Assembly (NCBI GenBank): GCA_928212115.1
Contig: CAKMRJ010000001.1
Span: 178,004,279 to 178,068,278, forward strand
Source of the DNA: Lactuca virosa
Taxonomy: Eukaryota > Streptophyta > Magnoliopsida > Asterales > Asteraceae
Direction of reading: 5' to 3'
DNA: 64,000 nucleotides
Part shown: in pieces, positions 33,976 through 46,720 of the stretch
Layout of the letters: the number at the start of each line of letters is the position of its first letter
Numbering within the stretch: position 1 is the first letter of the stretch
Notes under the pieces: model-generated
Told to the model about the DNA's origin: nothing
The model's input: only the letters and a program-made list of their open reading frames with translations
Databases searched by the model: none
Made by a program: the position numbers and the translations under genes

Positions 33976-36900
33976 TGTCACACCCCGCTAAAGCGGAAAC
34001 GCAAGGTATGACAGCGACAAAGGTTTCATTGCAAAAGATAAAGATACATCACCATAGCAATATTTAAAAGTTTACAACCCATAGTTAAACAAAACAAAGT
34101 ACAAGTTTTCCAAAATGACATTGTTCAAAATATAACTTCATAAAATAACTTCCACACGATGCAGCATGCTCTATGATGATGAATCTCTATATCCACTTAC
34201 TAATTATTTCCTGAAAAAGCATGTAAAACGAGCGTCAACTATGAAAATAGTTGGTGAGTTCACAGGTTTATAAAATCAAGATTTGGTATAAGACTTTTCA
34301 TAATACAAGTACATTGCTTTAATGAGAACAAAGTTCATTGCTATAATGAGAAAACAAAGTTGATTGCTAAAATTGATATAAACGAGTTTATTGCCATAAT
34401 AGATAACAAGTTTATTGCCTAAATGTGTAACGAGTTTGTATGTGTATGAGCAAACAACGAGTCTCAACCAAACCTATGACTGAAGCCCTATCAAGATCTA
34501 TGCTTATCGTTCCATAGATGAATATGGTATCATGCACTCCAGCAATAGGGCGAGTGAGAGGAGTTGTCATTCCTAATAGCACTATCCATAATGACCATTG
34601 GCTCAAAGAGTTAATGGTTTAGATAAGGAAAGGCCTTAGTACGATAAGTTCTCATGTTCCGTGTAGCACAGACATACATAGAGAGATATAGCAATAAAAT
34701 AGCAATCATGTTTGATACAAATCAATTTAAATACAACATTCAAATAATAATTTCGGGACATGCTTTTCCACCCCAAAACATAAAACTGAAAATAGGGGAG
34801 TGCGTGAATACTCACAACGTTTCGAGTAGGTACAAGTGGTACTTCGGAATGCACCAACGTCTTACTATCGGGATCCTACGACATCAAAAACACACTAGTG
34901 AGTTTCATGTCGAAATCTAATGCTAATATACTAAATTCTACATATAGTGAAATGCCAATTTATGTTTTAGTATTTGATTTTATATTAATTGGTTACACTT
35001 TTTCTGAAATAATGAAATTCACAAATCGTGCGATTAATTACAACATTGGAATATAAATTTCCAAATTTTAAGTCCTTATTACATCATAAATTCACGGAAA
35101 TAGCATTCAAAGGATAAAAAATTCTCAAACTTTTTATTTAACTGTTATTACACAATACTAAGCTGGGAAAATTATAAAAATGGATTTCCAAGCTGTTTAA
35201 TTATATTTTATGATTTTTGAGCATTTATTCCAATAAAAATTGAAATAAATAGAAAACAGTTTCCAAAATTACCAAAACTTTTTATTTAACTGTTATTATA
35301 CATAAATAAGCTGGGAAAAATATAAAAGATATTTTTCAGTGGGTATTTCTATTTTTCCTTGTTTTATTCCTTTAAATAATCTTTAATTGAAGAAATAATA
35401 TTAAACAGTTAAAATAAATTACCAAAAAATTTTTGTAACATCATTTACAGTATAAATAACCGGAGAAAAATATCAAAAGTGGTCTTCATATTTATAATCC
35501 GGTTTTGGGTATTTATGTGTATTTAAGTGTAATTAACTTTAGAAATTAAGAGAAAAATAGTTTACAGTGGAGAAAAATCCTTAAAATTTTTATGTAACCT
35601 CCTACTGTAAAACATGATGTTCTGGTAATTTTCATGAATTTTGGATAATCAGAACTATTTTTCCTATTTTTAAACCATTATAATTACCAAAACTTGGGAA
35701 AAATAGCAAGGCATGATGAAAAATGTTGAAATTATTTTCTGAGTCATCCATCACAGGTAAGGTATGCGAAAATTGTTAGATAAAATTTTCACACTCTCCA
35801 AAGTGGTTTTGTGATTTATTATATCCTAACAAAAAGAAAATTGGAAATCATACCAAACAGCAACAAAAATTGATGAAATTTAGTGAGGGGTCATTATCCA
35901 TCATAAGGGTCATTCATGAATTGTTCCGGATTTATTGACCTCTGGAAGTATTTTATGTGATTTATGCCCTTGGTTTCTAGCAATAATTTTAATAAATCAA
36001 AGAATAATAAAAGCTTTTGGTATTTTACAGATTATCACATGCATGTGAGGGCTTTCAAAAGGAAAAATGTTCGAAATTTATTCAGAAGGGAAATAGGGTA
36101 TTGAACCCAAACAAGATAAGAAATGTTGCATGCAATGGTGCATGAGATGTAAATGTGGCTGAAGTTCATGAATTTGTGAAGCACATTCTGTGGGGTTTTA
36201 AGCCACAAAATTTCAGCCATCATTCACTGGATATGTTAAGTTTCTAAAGTATTTTTCCCCAGATTTATGGTTGGGTTTAAGGCCATTGATCATGCAAGGC
36301 AAAAATGGTGATCATAGAAAAAGAGCTGTTTGCGCAACCATTTTGTAAAAATTGCCAAAAATTGGATATTTAATATTTACAGTAAGACCAGTTGGGTTTG
36401 AAGTTTAACTCATGGAGCTATCCAATGCAAAAGAATATCATGATTTGGTTAAGGAATGACCGAGATATGGTCGTTCAAAGCTGAATAAAGTAATCTGGCA
36501 GATTGCATGTTTGCTTTGAGTGCATCCTTAGGACATTTTGACAAGAACATCATGCATGCCTTTGATAAGGTCCGTTTCTAGCACATGCATGGAGTGAATG
36601 AGCATCCAAGATGTACTAGAAATGGTTTAAATGCTTTTGACCATGCAAGAACACAAAAGAAATGGAGAAGAAGATGTAATACTTGTTTTTGAAGTCACAT
36701 GAACATATGTGCATCATTTTCACTCCTTGCATGGGTTTGATCCCGAATTTTTCACCATTTCAAACACATGCATTGTGTTATGGTGAGAATCTACAAACCA
36801 CAAGGGAAAAATAAAGATTTCTAGCCATGGAAAGGCATAGAATCCGAAAAGAAGAGAAAACTAAGAAGAGGAGTAGAATCATGAAACTATGGAAGAAGAT

Positions 36901-37761
36901 GTTGTTGTTTACCTTGGTTTTGATCTTGAGGGAAGTAAGAACACTTCAAGGTCTTCTAAATCTCGAAATTTGGCAGAGGAATGGGGAGAATTTCGTGAGT
37001 TAGAGAGAGAGAGGAAGAGAGTTTGTGTGTGTTAGGAGGGTGGAGTGTGAGAGAGTGAAGAGAGAAGAGGTAGAGTGAGGGAGAAGTTCTAATGATTGAG
37101 TTTTGGGAAGAGAGAGTGCATGGGGAGGGGAGAATGGCTAGCTCTATCATGCATTAGGCCTCCTCTCTCCTAATTTCAAATTTTATAAAATTCCCTCCAA
37201 TAATTTTATAAAAACCCTAATTTTTATAAAAATATTTATTAAGCAATTCTTGATTTATTTGTAAAAATCTTGTTTTTAACTAATAAATTATGATTATTGC
37301 ATGATAATTTAATTTCTATTTCAATGATTATAATCCATAATTTGATTAATAAAAATTTGATATTAGAAAGTTTATAGCCAAATTTTATAAAGTTTTTAAG
37401 CTTTATGATTTATAAATTTGGATTTTTAGCTCTCTTAGGGTTTTTGGAATATTGTTTGATATTCATCATCATAATGAAGTATAATTAGAATATTTTAATT
37501 TATTTTAGGGTTTTATACCCTTTTTCAATTATAACAAAGCTTGAAAGTTTCATTCAAATTATAGCATTGGCATTTCCTATTGTAGTTAAGCAACTTACTA
37601 GAATCGTAAGTGTCAAGTATATTAGTCCTAGGTCTTAGATGGATCCTAGTTTATGTAAGATTTTGACCTAATTTATACTACTAGGCCATGGCATGATGTG
37701 CATGAATGGTTATTATAAAGATGCATGAGTCCGAGAATGACCTGAATTGACAGTTGTCACA
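33976..37761 (-). repeat. Element F copy 2, 3' LTR (left)
   Basis: Carries the left-type variants (CATGCATGTG, AAAATTGGATA, CCCGAATTT, GAGTCCGAGAATG) found in 22170-25973, and additional short indels near the gap. Confidence 0.9.
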
Positions 37762-37780
37762 GTATCCCCCACTTAAAAAG
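37762..37780 (-). promoter_or_regulatory. Polypurine tract of element F copy 2
   Basis: Identical to copy 1: AAGTGGGGGATAC on the - strand directly before the 3' LTR. Confidence 0.75.
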
Positions 37781-37806
37781 AATTTCGTCCCGAAATTCAT
37801 TCTATG

Positions 37807-38690
37807 TCATCGCTTGTCATCGTATGGGAAAAGTTGTGGATACTTTTCCTTCATGAAGTCCTCACGCTCCCAGGTGTACTCCGATCCGCGTTTTGAGTTC
37901 CATCGAACTTTCACAATCGGGATCTTACTCCGCTTAAGTTGTTTTACCTCCCTGCCAAGGATTTCTATCGGTTCCTCAACGAAGTTTAGCTTATCATTGA
38001 TCTTAATTTCCTCCAGGGGTACTATCAATGTTTCGTTGGCTAGACATTTCTTAAGATTGGAGACGTGGAATGTGTCATGAATGGCGCTTAACTCTTGGGG
38101 TAACTGGAGTTTATAAGCTACCGGACCAATCCTTTCAATGACTTCAAAGGGTCCAACATATCTCGGGCTTAGTTTTCCTTTCTTACCAAAACGCACAAGC
38201 CCTTTCCAAGGCGACACTTTTAAAAGTACCTTGTCTCCTACTTGGAATTCTAATGCTTTTCGACGATTATCCGCATAACTTTTCTGACGATCTCTAGCAG
38301 CTTTAAGCCTATCCTTGATGATAGCAATCTTGTCAGATGTTTCCTGGATAAGTTCGACTTTAGTCAACTGTCTGTCTCCGATTTCTTTCCAGCATAAGGG
38401 CGAACGACACTTGCGTCCATACAATGCTTCATATGGAGCACATTGGATACTCGTGTGGTAACTGTTATTGTAGGAAAACTCAATTAGAGGCAAAAGTATC
38501 CCAATTTCCTTTGAACTCAATGACACACGCCCGTAGCATGTCTTCCAATGTTTGTATTGTTCTCTCTATTTGCCCATCTGTCTGAGGGTGGTAAGCTGTG
38601 CTCAAATCTATCTTGGTTCCTAGTGCCTTCTGTAACATCCACCAAAATCGAGATGTAAAACGACTATCTCTATCAGAAATGATAGATAGG
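37807..38690 (-). pseudogene. pol: Element F copy 2, truncated integrase core with chromodomain (frameshift)
   Basis: As copy 1, but two bases are missing near 38495 (AGGCAAAAGTATCC here, AGGCAAATAAGTATCC in copy 1). This splits the core between the LRACVIEFK block and LPLIEFSYNN. The rest, from FSYNNSYHTSI to the chromodomain end, is open down to 37807. Confidence 0.8.
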
Positions 38691-40426
38691 GGGTAGACCG
38701 GGCAATTCCTCCGGAAACACCTCGGGATAGTTTTGAACCACTGGAATCTCCTTGAGTTGCTTAGCTTCAGGTTCTCTTTCTAGCACGTGGGCCATGAATG
38801 CAATACAATTCTTTTTCAGGTACTTGTGAACCTTCACGCTTGATACTATGTTTAAACTTCTTCCTGGCTTCTCACCGTGTATGATAAGGGTTTCTCCATT
38901 AGGGAGAGGCACTCTAATGACTTTCTCGTAACAACCAATTTCTGCTTTATTTTTGGATAACCAATCCATCCCTACTATCACATCAAAACTACCTAGCTCT
39001 ATAGGAATTAGGTCAATGCTAAAGAGTTTATCAGCTAAATTCAGAGTACAACCAGGAATTATTTCAGTAGCCCTAATTTCATACCCATCAGCAAGTTCAA
39101 TAGTATAAGTATTCCTCATCTTTCTTGATTTCAAGTCAATTAACGGTCTAAATGCTAAAGAAACGAAACTCCTATCTGCTCCCGCATCAAATATTACTGA
39201 TGCAAAATGATTGTTCAGGAGAAACGTACCTGTTATCACTTCAGGGTTCTGACGAGCTTCTTCTGCACCAATCACAAAGGCTACACCTCTTGGCCGCTCA
39301 TCTAGATTTCCTTGGAAATTTTGCCTGGCTTGGCCTTGTCCATTGTTACCAGGCCCCTTGTTCAGTTTGGGACAAGCACTACGCAGATGATCAGTACTCC
39401 CGCACTCGTAACATGTCCTTTTTCCATCCTTATTCAGCTTACAATACTTCGGGTAATGGCCTGTCTGTTTACAGTTTTGGCACACTGGGCAAGCTCCCTT
39501 GTGATGGAAGTTACACTTATTGCACTTCGTGTGCGGTCCCGTGTACTGCTTTCGCTCCTGCACTTCCATGACTTTCTGTTCCTGAGTTTTCACTGGTTCT
39601 TGCTCCTGGGCTCTTACCATAAAGTTTCTTGAGACTTTCTGCTTCCTCCCTGACTTGCCTCCATACTTCTTCTCTCCCTGATCTGCTGGCTTCCTCTTGC
39701 TACTAGAGCTTTCCTTTGTTGATGCTCCCATCCTTATCACATCATTGGTTAGTCGATTTGCTAGGCTTACTGCACTTTGAATAGTAGTTGGGTTTGCTGA
39801 AGTAACCATTCCCCGAATCTCTGGTGCTAGACCCCAGATGTAACGATCTATCCGTTTCTCCTCAGGAGTAACCATGTGAGGTACCAGTTTTGCTAGTTCA
39901 TGAAATCGGACTGTGTACTTCTCTATTTGTGTTCCAACCATAGAATGGTTCCAGAACTCAGATTCAAGCTTCTGAATTTCATCCTTGGGACAATACTCCT
40001 CTATCAGTAGCTTCTTCAGGTCTTCCCAAGTTAGCTCATATGCCGCTGCACGACCTCGGGTTTGCACTAGAGTATTCCACCAGGTCAATGCCCTATCTTG
40101 GATAGACAAGTTGCATACTCAACTTTGTTGCGCTCGAGGCATTTGCTAATGTGAAGGACCGACTCCATGCTGTCAATCCATTTCAGCAACCCGACCGCAC
40201 CTTCCTTTCCATGGAACTCCTTAGGTTTACAGGCCATAAAGGACTTGTAGTTGCATTCTCTTTCATTGTTTCCCCGGTTTCCTCCACTACTTCCTTGGTT
40301 AGCATTAAGACCCGCAGTTACTTGAGTGACAATGTTTGGGATTGCTGCCATGAGTTGTTGTGCTACCACTTGAGCAACATCGGGTGTTTCGTTCTGTGGG
40401 CGCCCGCGATTAGGCCTTCCTGACAT
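38673..40426 (-). pseudogene. gag-pro: Element F copy 2 gag-protease, one apparent frameshift
   Basis: From MSGRPNRGRPQNE (40426) to a two-base loss near 40100 (TTGGATAGAC here, TTGGAGTAGAC in copy 1). It is then open for 478 residues to 38673: the WWNTLVQTRG Gag core, three zinc-binding motifs (CNKCNFHHKGAC, CQNCKQTGHYPKYC, CYECGSTDHLRSAC) and protease with active site IFDAGADRSFV, in which DAG replaces the common DSG/DTG. It ends LPGLPPIYHF at the deletion junction. Copy 1 is intact where copy 2 is broken and the reverse, so the real locus may have an open gag-protease frame. Confidence 0.85.
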
Positions 40427-40789
40427 GGTTCTATTACACAGGAGAAGAAATACGTATAAATACATAAAATAATGTATAATATTTAGTTCACTACTATTTT
40501 GAAAACCGTAAGTGTTGTCAAATCATTGGTTTGCATTAATACTAGGCATATATATTTTAGAAAGAAAAGAAAAGAAAAATCTCTTTATTCGACCATTTAC
40601 CAATTAAATTCTAGGGTTTGACCTCATAGTAAAAGTTTTCAAACATAAAATAAAATTCTTCATTACCATTTGAAATTGTCTTAAAACCAAACCAATACAT
40701 CAATCCCAAAATAAAGTTTTAAATGTCTTTCCCAAAAGACACCCAACATGGGTTTTCATTTCATGACAAAATAAAATAAAATACTGAAA
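40427..40789 (-). other. Spacer between accessory frame and gag in element F copy 2
   Basis: AT-rich untranslated sequence of about 360 bases, as in copy 1. Confidence 0.5.
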
Positions 40790-41465
40790 TCAGAACCAAA
40801 CACTAATCGCTATCCCAACAAGAATCATCAGCACCACAATCAGTAATATCCCAACCAACACATAATATGCGGTCATCGCACGATATGCCACTCGTCTAGC
40901 AGCACTAGCAGTGTCAGGAGCCTCCATCGAATGCTGAAACAGGATTTCCATCCTTGTCAAGACTTCATCCAAAACTTCCCGATGCCCAGCTATCACAGCG
41001 AGACTGTGACGTAGGCCCGCTGCCATCGGCTGCAATCTCCGGGACTCCTCCGGGGTCATACCTGGCTGCCTGACATGTATCCCTATGACTTGCTGTGGTG
41101 AGGGTGCTCTCGGTCCTGCAACGCTGGGTCCTACCCCGCTAGGTCCTGCCGTGCCAAGTCCTGCTGTGCTGGTGGCTATCCTTCCTGGAATAGGAACACT
41201 CTTCCTCGCCGTCCTCCGAATACGAAGCCCATAAAGTGGTGGTTGTGGCAACACCGATGAAGGCGATGCCTCGCGTCGTTGACTCGGGGCGTTGTCATTG
41301 CTGATCTCCACCGAGTTTCCTGTATCTTCCGTATCCTCCGATGGGTCTTCTTCTACCGAGGTGGGGGGGGGGGTTACGTCGAGGGATAATAGTGACGTAG
41401 CCGGACTCATCAGCTGAGGCGGTAGCGTGAGAAGATGACGATGTCGACATAGTGGACTGAGACAT
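40790..41465 (-). pseudogene. Element F copy 2, 5' accessory frame with C-terminal membrane-type segment
   Basis: A frame of about 225 residues between the primer site and gag, starting MSQSTMSTSSSSHATASADE. A single frame slip at a G run (41362-41372) splits it and may be a sequencing error. In order: a Ser/Thr-rich N-terminus; an acidic patch (SVEEDPSEDTEDTGN); a basic stretch (LRIRRTARKSVPIPGR); a Gly/Ala/Pro-rich linker; a predicted helix with heptad character (HREVLDEVLTRMEILFQHSM); and a strongly hydrophobic last ~25 residues (AYYVLVGILLIVVLMILVGI, then AISVWF and stop). The last part has the look of a tail-anchor transmembrane helix. I know no named family. Location upstream of gag is unlike env-like frames, which lie 3' of pol. 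Confidence 0.6.
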
Positions 41466-41787
41466 AGATTCAATGAGATATGAAATAAATGACAATGCAT
41501 GCCTATAATATGCAATGCTTACACACACCAAAATTAACCTTTTTGAATTTTTGAAATAAAGTTTTCTCAAAATTTTGTTGAACATATTCCCATTATAATT
41601 AGCTCAAGCTTTGTATAAATCTTTCCTTAATTAAACATAGGTGATCAGGCTATGTTTAATTGAGGTCCAACGATACAATTCCCGACCTAATTATATTAGT
41701 AATATGTTTGATGTAAAAAGAATTTTTATAAGTTTTGGTTATAGGTTGTGTTTTCTTAAAGGAAAACTGATGTTCTCTATAACTTTA
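41466..41787 (-). other. 5' leader of element F copy 2
   Basis: Untranslated. It carries the same inverted repeat around TTAATTAAACATAG (41628-41662) as copy 1, and a 14-base piece (41670-41684) absent from copy 1. Confidence 0.5.
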
Positions 41788-41799
41788 GCTCTGATACCA
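41788..41799 (-). promoter_or_regulatory. Primer binding site of element F copy 2 (tRNA-iMet)
   Basis: GCTCTGATACCA on the + strand, four bases from the 5' LTR. Confidence 0.9.
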
Positions 41800-41803
41800 T
41801 TTC

Positions 41804-44800
41804 TGTCACACCCCGCTAAAGCGGAAACGCAAGGTATGACAGTGACAAAGGTTTCATTGCAAAAGATAAAGATACATCACCATAGCAATATTTAAAAGTT
41901 TACAACCCATAGCTTAAACAAAACAAAGTACAAGTTTTCCAAAATGACATTGTTCAAAATATAACTTCATAAAATAACTTCCACACGATGCAACATGCTC
42001 TATGATGATGAATCTCTATATCCACTTACTAATTATTTCCTGAAAAAGCATGTAAAACGAGCGTCAACTATGAAAATAGTTGGTGAGTTCACAGGTTTAT
42101 AAAATCAAGATTTGGTATAAGACTTTTCATAAATACAAGTACATTGCTTTAATGAGAACAAAGTTCATTGCTATAATGAGAAACAAAGTTGATTGCTAAA
42201 ATTGATAAACGAGTTTATTGCCATAATAGATAACAAGTTTATTGCTATAATGTGTAACGAGTTTGTATGTGTATGAGCAAACAATGAGTCTCAACCAAAC
42301 CTATGACTGAAGCCCTATCAAGATCTATGCTTATCGTTCCATAGATGAATATGGTATCATGCACTCCAGCAATAGGGCGAGTGAGGAGTTGTCAATTCCT
42401 AATAGCGCTATCCATAATGACCATTGGCTCAAAGAGTTAATGGTTAGAGATAAGGGAAGGGCCTTAGTACGATAAGTTCTCATGTTCCATGTTGCATAGA
42501 CATACATAGAGAGATATAGCAATAAAATAGCAATCATGTTTGATACAAATCAATTTAAATACAACATTCAAATAATAATTTTTCGGGACATGCTTTTCCA
42601 CCCCAAAACATAAAAACTGAAAATAGGGGAGTGCGTGAATACTCACAACGTTTCGAGTAGGTACAAGTGGTACTTCGGAATGCACCAACGTCTTACTATC
42701 GGGATCCTACGACATCAAACACACACTAGTGAGTTTTCATGTCGAAATCTAATGCTAATATACTAAATTCTACATATAGTGAAATGCCAATTTATGTTTT
42801 AGTATTTGATTTTATATTAATTGGTTACACTTTTTCTGAAATAATGAAATTCTACAAATCGTGCGATTAATTACAACATTGGAATATAAATTTTCCAAAT
42901 TTTTAAGTCCTTATTACATCATAAATTCACGGAAATAGCATTCAAAGGATAAAAATTCTCAAACTTTTTATTTAACTGTTATTACACAATACTAAGCTGG
43001 GAAAATTATAAAAATGGATTTCCAAGCTGTTTAATTATATTTTATGATTTTTGAGCATTTATTCCAATAAAAATTGAAATAAATAGAAAACAGTTTCCAA
43101 AATTACCCAAACTTTTTATTTAACTGTTATTATACATAAATAGGCTGGGAAAAATATAAAAGATATTTTTCAGTGGGTATTTCTATTTTTCCTTGTTTTA
43201 TTCCTTTAAATAATCTTTAATTGAAGAAATAATATTAAACAGTTAAAATAAATTACCAAAAATTTTTGTAACATCATTTACAGTATAAATAACCTGAGAA
43301 AAATATCAAAAGTGGTCTTCATATTATATAATCCGGTTTTGGGTATTTATGTGTATTTAAGTGTAATTAACTTTAGAAATTAAGAGAAAAATAGTTTACA
43401 GTGGAGAAAAATCCTTAACGTTTTTATGTAACCTCCTACTGTAAAACATGATGTTCTGGTAAATTTTCATGAATTTTGGATAATCAGAACTATTTTTCCT
43501 ATTTTTAAACCATTATAATTACCAAAAATTGGGAAAAATAGCAAGGCATGATGAAAAATGTTGAAATTATTTTTCTGAGTCATCCGTCACAGGTAAGGTA
43601 TGCGAAAATTGTTAGATAAAATTTTCACACTCTCCAAAGTGGTTTTGTGATTTATTATATCCTAACAAAAAGAAAATTGGAAATCATACCAAACAGCAAC
43701 AAAATTGATGAAATTTAGTGAGGGGTCATTATCCATCATAAGGGTCATTCATGAATTTGTTCCGGATTTATTGACCTCTGGAAGTATTTTGATTTATGCC
43801 CTTGGTTTCTAGCAATAATTTTAATAAATCAAAGAAATAATAAAAGCTTTTGGTATTTTACAGATTATCACATACATGTGAGGGCTTTCAAAAGGAAAAA
43901 TGTTCGAAATTTATTCAGAAGGGAAATAGAGGTATTGAACCCAAACAAGATAAGAAATGTTGCATGCAATGGTGCATGAGATGTAAATGTGGCTGAAGTT
44001 CATGAATTTGTGAAGCACATTCTGTGGGGTTTTAAGCCACAAAATTTCAGCCATCATTCACTGGATATGTTAAGTTTCTAAAGTATTTTTCCCCAGATTT
44101 ATGGTTGGGTTTAAGGCCATTGATCATGCAAGGCAAAAATGGTGATCATAGAAAAAGAGCTGTTTGCGCAACCATTTTGTAAAAATTGCCAAAAATCGGA
44201 TATTTAATATTTTACAGTAAGACCAGTTGGGTTTGAAAGTTAACTCATGGAGCTATCCAATGCAAAAAGAATATCATGATTTGGTTAAGGAATGACCGAG
44301 ATATGGTCGTTCAAAGCTGAATAAAGTAATCTGGCAGATTGCATGTTTGCTTTGAGTGCATCCTTAGGACATTTTGACAAGAACATCATGCATGCCTTTG
44401 ATAAGGTCCGGTTTCTAGCACATGCATGGAGTGAATGAGCATCCAAGATGTACTAGAAATGGTTTAAATGCTTTTGACCATGCAAGAACACAAAAGAAAT
44501 GGAGAAGAAGATGTAATACTTGTTTTTGAAGTCACATGAACATATGTGCATCATTTTCACTCCTTGCATGGGTTTGATCCCGGATTTTCACCATTTCAAA
44601 CACATGCATTGTGTTATGGTGAGAATCTACAAACCACAAGGGAAAAATAAAGATTTCTAGCCATGGAAAGGCATAGAATCCGAAAAGAAGAGAAAACTAA
44701 GAAGAAGAGGAAGTAGAATCATGAAACTATGGAAGAAGATGTTGTTGTTTACCTTGGTTTTGATCTTGAGGGAAGTAAGAACACTTCAAGGTCTTCTAAA

Positions 44801-45605
44801 TCTCGAAATTTGGCAGAGGAATGGGGAGAATTTCGTGAGTTAGAGAGAGAGAGAGGAAGAGAGTTTGTGTGTGTTAGGAGGGTGGAGTGTGAGAGAGTGA
44901 AGAGAGAAGAGGTAGAGTGAGGGAGAAGTTCTAATGATTGAGTTTTGGGAAGAGAGAGTGCATGGGGAGGGGAGAATGGCTGGCTCTATCATGCATTAGG
45001 CCTCCTCTCTCCTAATTTCAAATTTTATAAAATTCCCTCCAATAATTTTATAAAAACCCTAATTTTTATAAAAATATTTATTAAGCAATTCTTGATTTAT
45101 TTGTAAAAAATCTTGTTTTTAACTAATAAATTATGATTATTGCATGATAATTTAATTTCTATTTCAATGATTATAATCCATAATTTGATTAATAAAAATT
45201 TGATATTAGAAAGTTTATAGCCAAATTTTATAAAGTTTTTAAGCTTTATGATTTATAAATTTGGATTTTTAGCTCTCTTAGGGTTTTTGGAATATTGTTT
45301 GATATTCATCATCATAATGAAGTATAATTAGAATATTTTAATTTATTTTTAGGGTTTTATACCCTTTTTCAATTATAACAAAGCTTGAAAGTTTCATTCA
45401 AATTATAGCATTGGCATTTCCTATTGTAGTTAAGCAACTTACTAGAATCGTAAGTGTCAAGTATATTAGTCCTAGGTCTTAGATGGATCCTAGTTTATGT
45501 AAGATTTTGACCTAATTTATACTACTAGGCCATGGCATGATGTGCATGAATGGTTATTATAAAGATGCATGAGTTCGAGAATGACCTGAATTGACAGTTG
45601 TCACA
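41804..45605 (-). repeat. Element F copy 2, 5' LTR (right)
   Basis: The promoter-bearing LTR for this - strand element. In the sense of transcription the end (TTTCCGCTTTAGCGGGGTGTGACA region) forms a short CCGC/GCGG hairpin next to the primer site. A GA-rich + strand tract (44838-44935) is CT-rich in the sense direction, as in element C. Confidence 0.9.
45019..45033 (-). promoter_or_regulatory. Candidate TATA box of element F
   Basis: AATTTTATAAAATTT on the - strand, upstream of the long CT-rich stretch in the LTR. No transcription start can be fixed from sequence alone. Confidence 0.35.
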
Positions 45606-46720
45606 CGAGTACAAGTCATAACATACATGATCGAGCCTACAGCGGAAGCATAAGGTACTCGACTCATCTCAGCTATCTCAGCTTCTGTACTCGGGCTCTG
45701 AGTCTTACTCAGTCTGGCGTTACTCTGGCTTGGTAACTCTCCTTTCTTGGAATTCTGCATGCTGAATCTATTCAGCACTTTATCCAAGTACGTACTTTGG
45801 CTAAGTCCAATTAGTCTTTTACTCATGTCTCTCAAAATCCTTATCCCTAGGATATAGGCAGCTTCACCAAGGTCCTTCATAGCGAAACACTTCCCAAGCC
45901 AGGACTTCACTTCCTGCAGAGTTGGGATGTCATTTCCTATGAGTAGTATGTCATTCACATACAATACCAAAAAGCTAACTATACTCCCACTAGCCTTGAC
46001 ATATACACAAGATTCATCTTCACTCCTCGAAAAACCAAACTCTTTGACCTTCTCATCGAAGCAAAGATTCCATCTGCGAGGTGCTTGTTTCAATCCATAG
46101 ATGGATTTCTCAAGCTTACACACTCTATTAGGGTACTCTGCACTGACAAAACCCTCTGGCTGACTCATGTAAACATCCTCAGCCAACTTTCCATTAAGGA
46201 AAGCGGTTTTGACATCCATTTGCCATATTTCATAGTCATGAAATGCAGCAATGGCTAGCATAACCCTAATAGATTTAATCTTGGCTACTGGTGAAAAGGT
46301 CTCATCATAATCAACTCCCGGAGTTTGAGAAAAGCCCTTTGCAACCAGTCGTGCCTTATAAGTGTGTACATTACCATACATGCCGGTCTTCTTCTTGAAG
46401 ATCCATTTGCACCCAACTGTCTTGCGACCTGGTACATTGTCAACCACGTTGCAAACTTGATTGTCATACATGGACTGTATCTCGCTGTCCATAGCCACTT
46501 TCCATTTAGCAGCCTCAGGGCCTGCCATGGCTTCCGTGTAGCTGTTAGGTTCATCCAGACTTACCAGTATGCTATCACTAATAAGTGTATCACCTTCCGC
46601 AGTAATATGGAAACCATAGTAATGCTCAGGTGCATTCCTAACTCTCGTGGAACGCCTCAGATGTACAGACTCTTTTGTCGGATCAATAAGAGTTTCCTCC
46701 TCAGGTTGATTGCTAGGGTT
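45606..46720 (-). pseudogene. pol: Element E reverse transcriptase, N-terminal part (catalytic Asp to Asn, cut by F)
   Basis: Copia RT on the - strand: WKVAMDSEIQSMYDNQVCNV, GCKWIFKKKTGM, YKARLVAKGFSQTPGVDYDE, QMDVKTAFLNGKL, VCKLEKSIYGLKQAPRRWN and the catalytic box. In that box the second motif position reads YVNDILLIG instead of YVDD (codon AAT at 45953-45955, one G to A change). Since the Asp pair binds catalytic metal, this copy should be inactive. The frame stops in the middle of MTCTR at the F insertion and resumes at 22169. Confidence 0.9.

Larger units (their letters stand above)
33976..45605 (-). mobile_element. Element F, second assembly copy
   Basis: Same structure, same deletion junction and same CGAGT duplication (33971-33975 and 45606-45610) as copy 1. 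LTRs at 33976-37761 (3,786 bp) and 41804-45605 (3,802 bp). The left LTR, next to the gap, carries the extra small indels. Left and right LTRs of the best-quality copies (22170-25973 versus 41804-45605) differ by roughly 20-25 substitutions by hand count, about 0.6%, the youngest insertion in the stack. Confidence 0.9.

Noticed and set aside
22170..45605. Two independent F insertions or a true segmental duplication
   Set aside because: Identical target site in identical E flanks, left-left and right-right sharing of variants, and error-rich ends at an N gap favour an assembly overlap.
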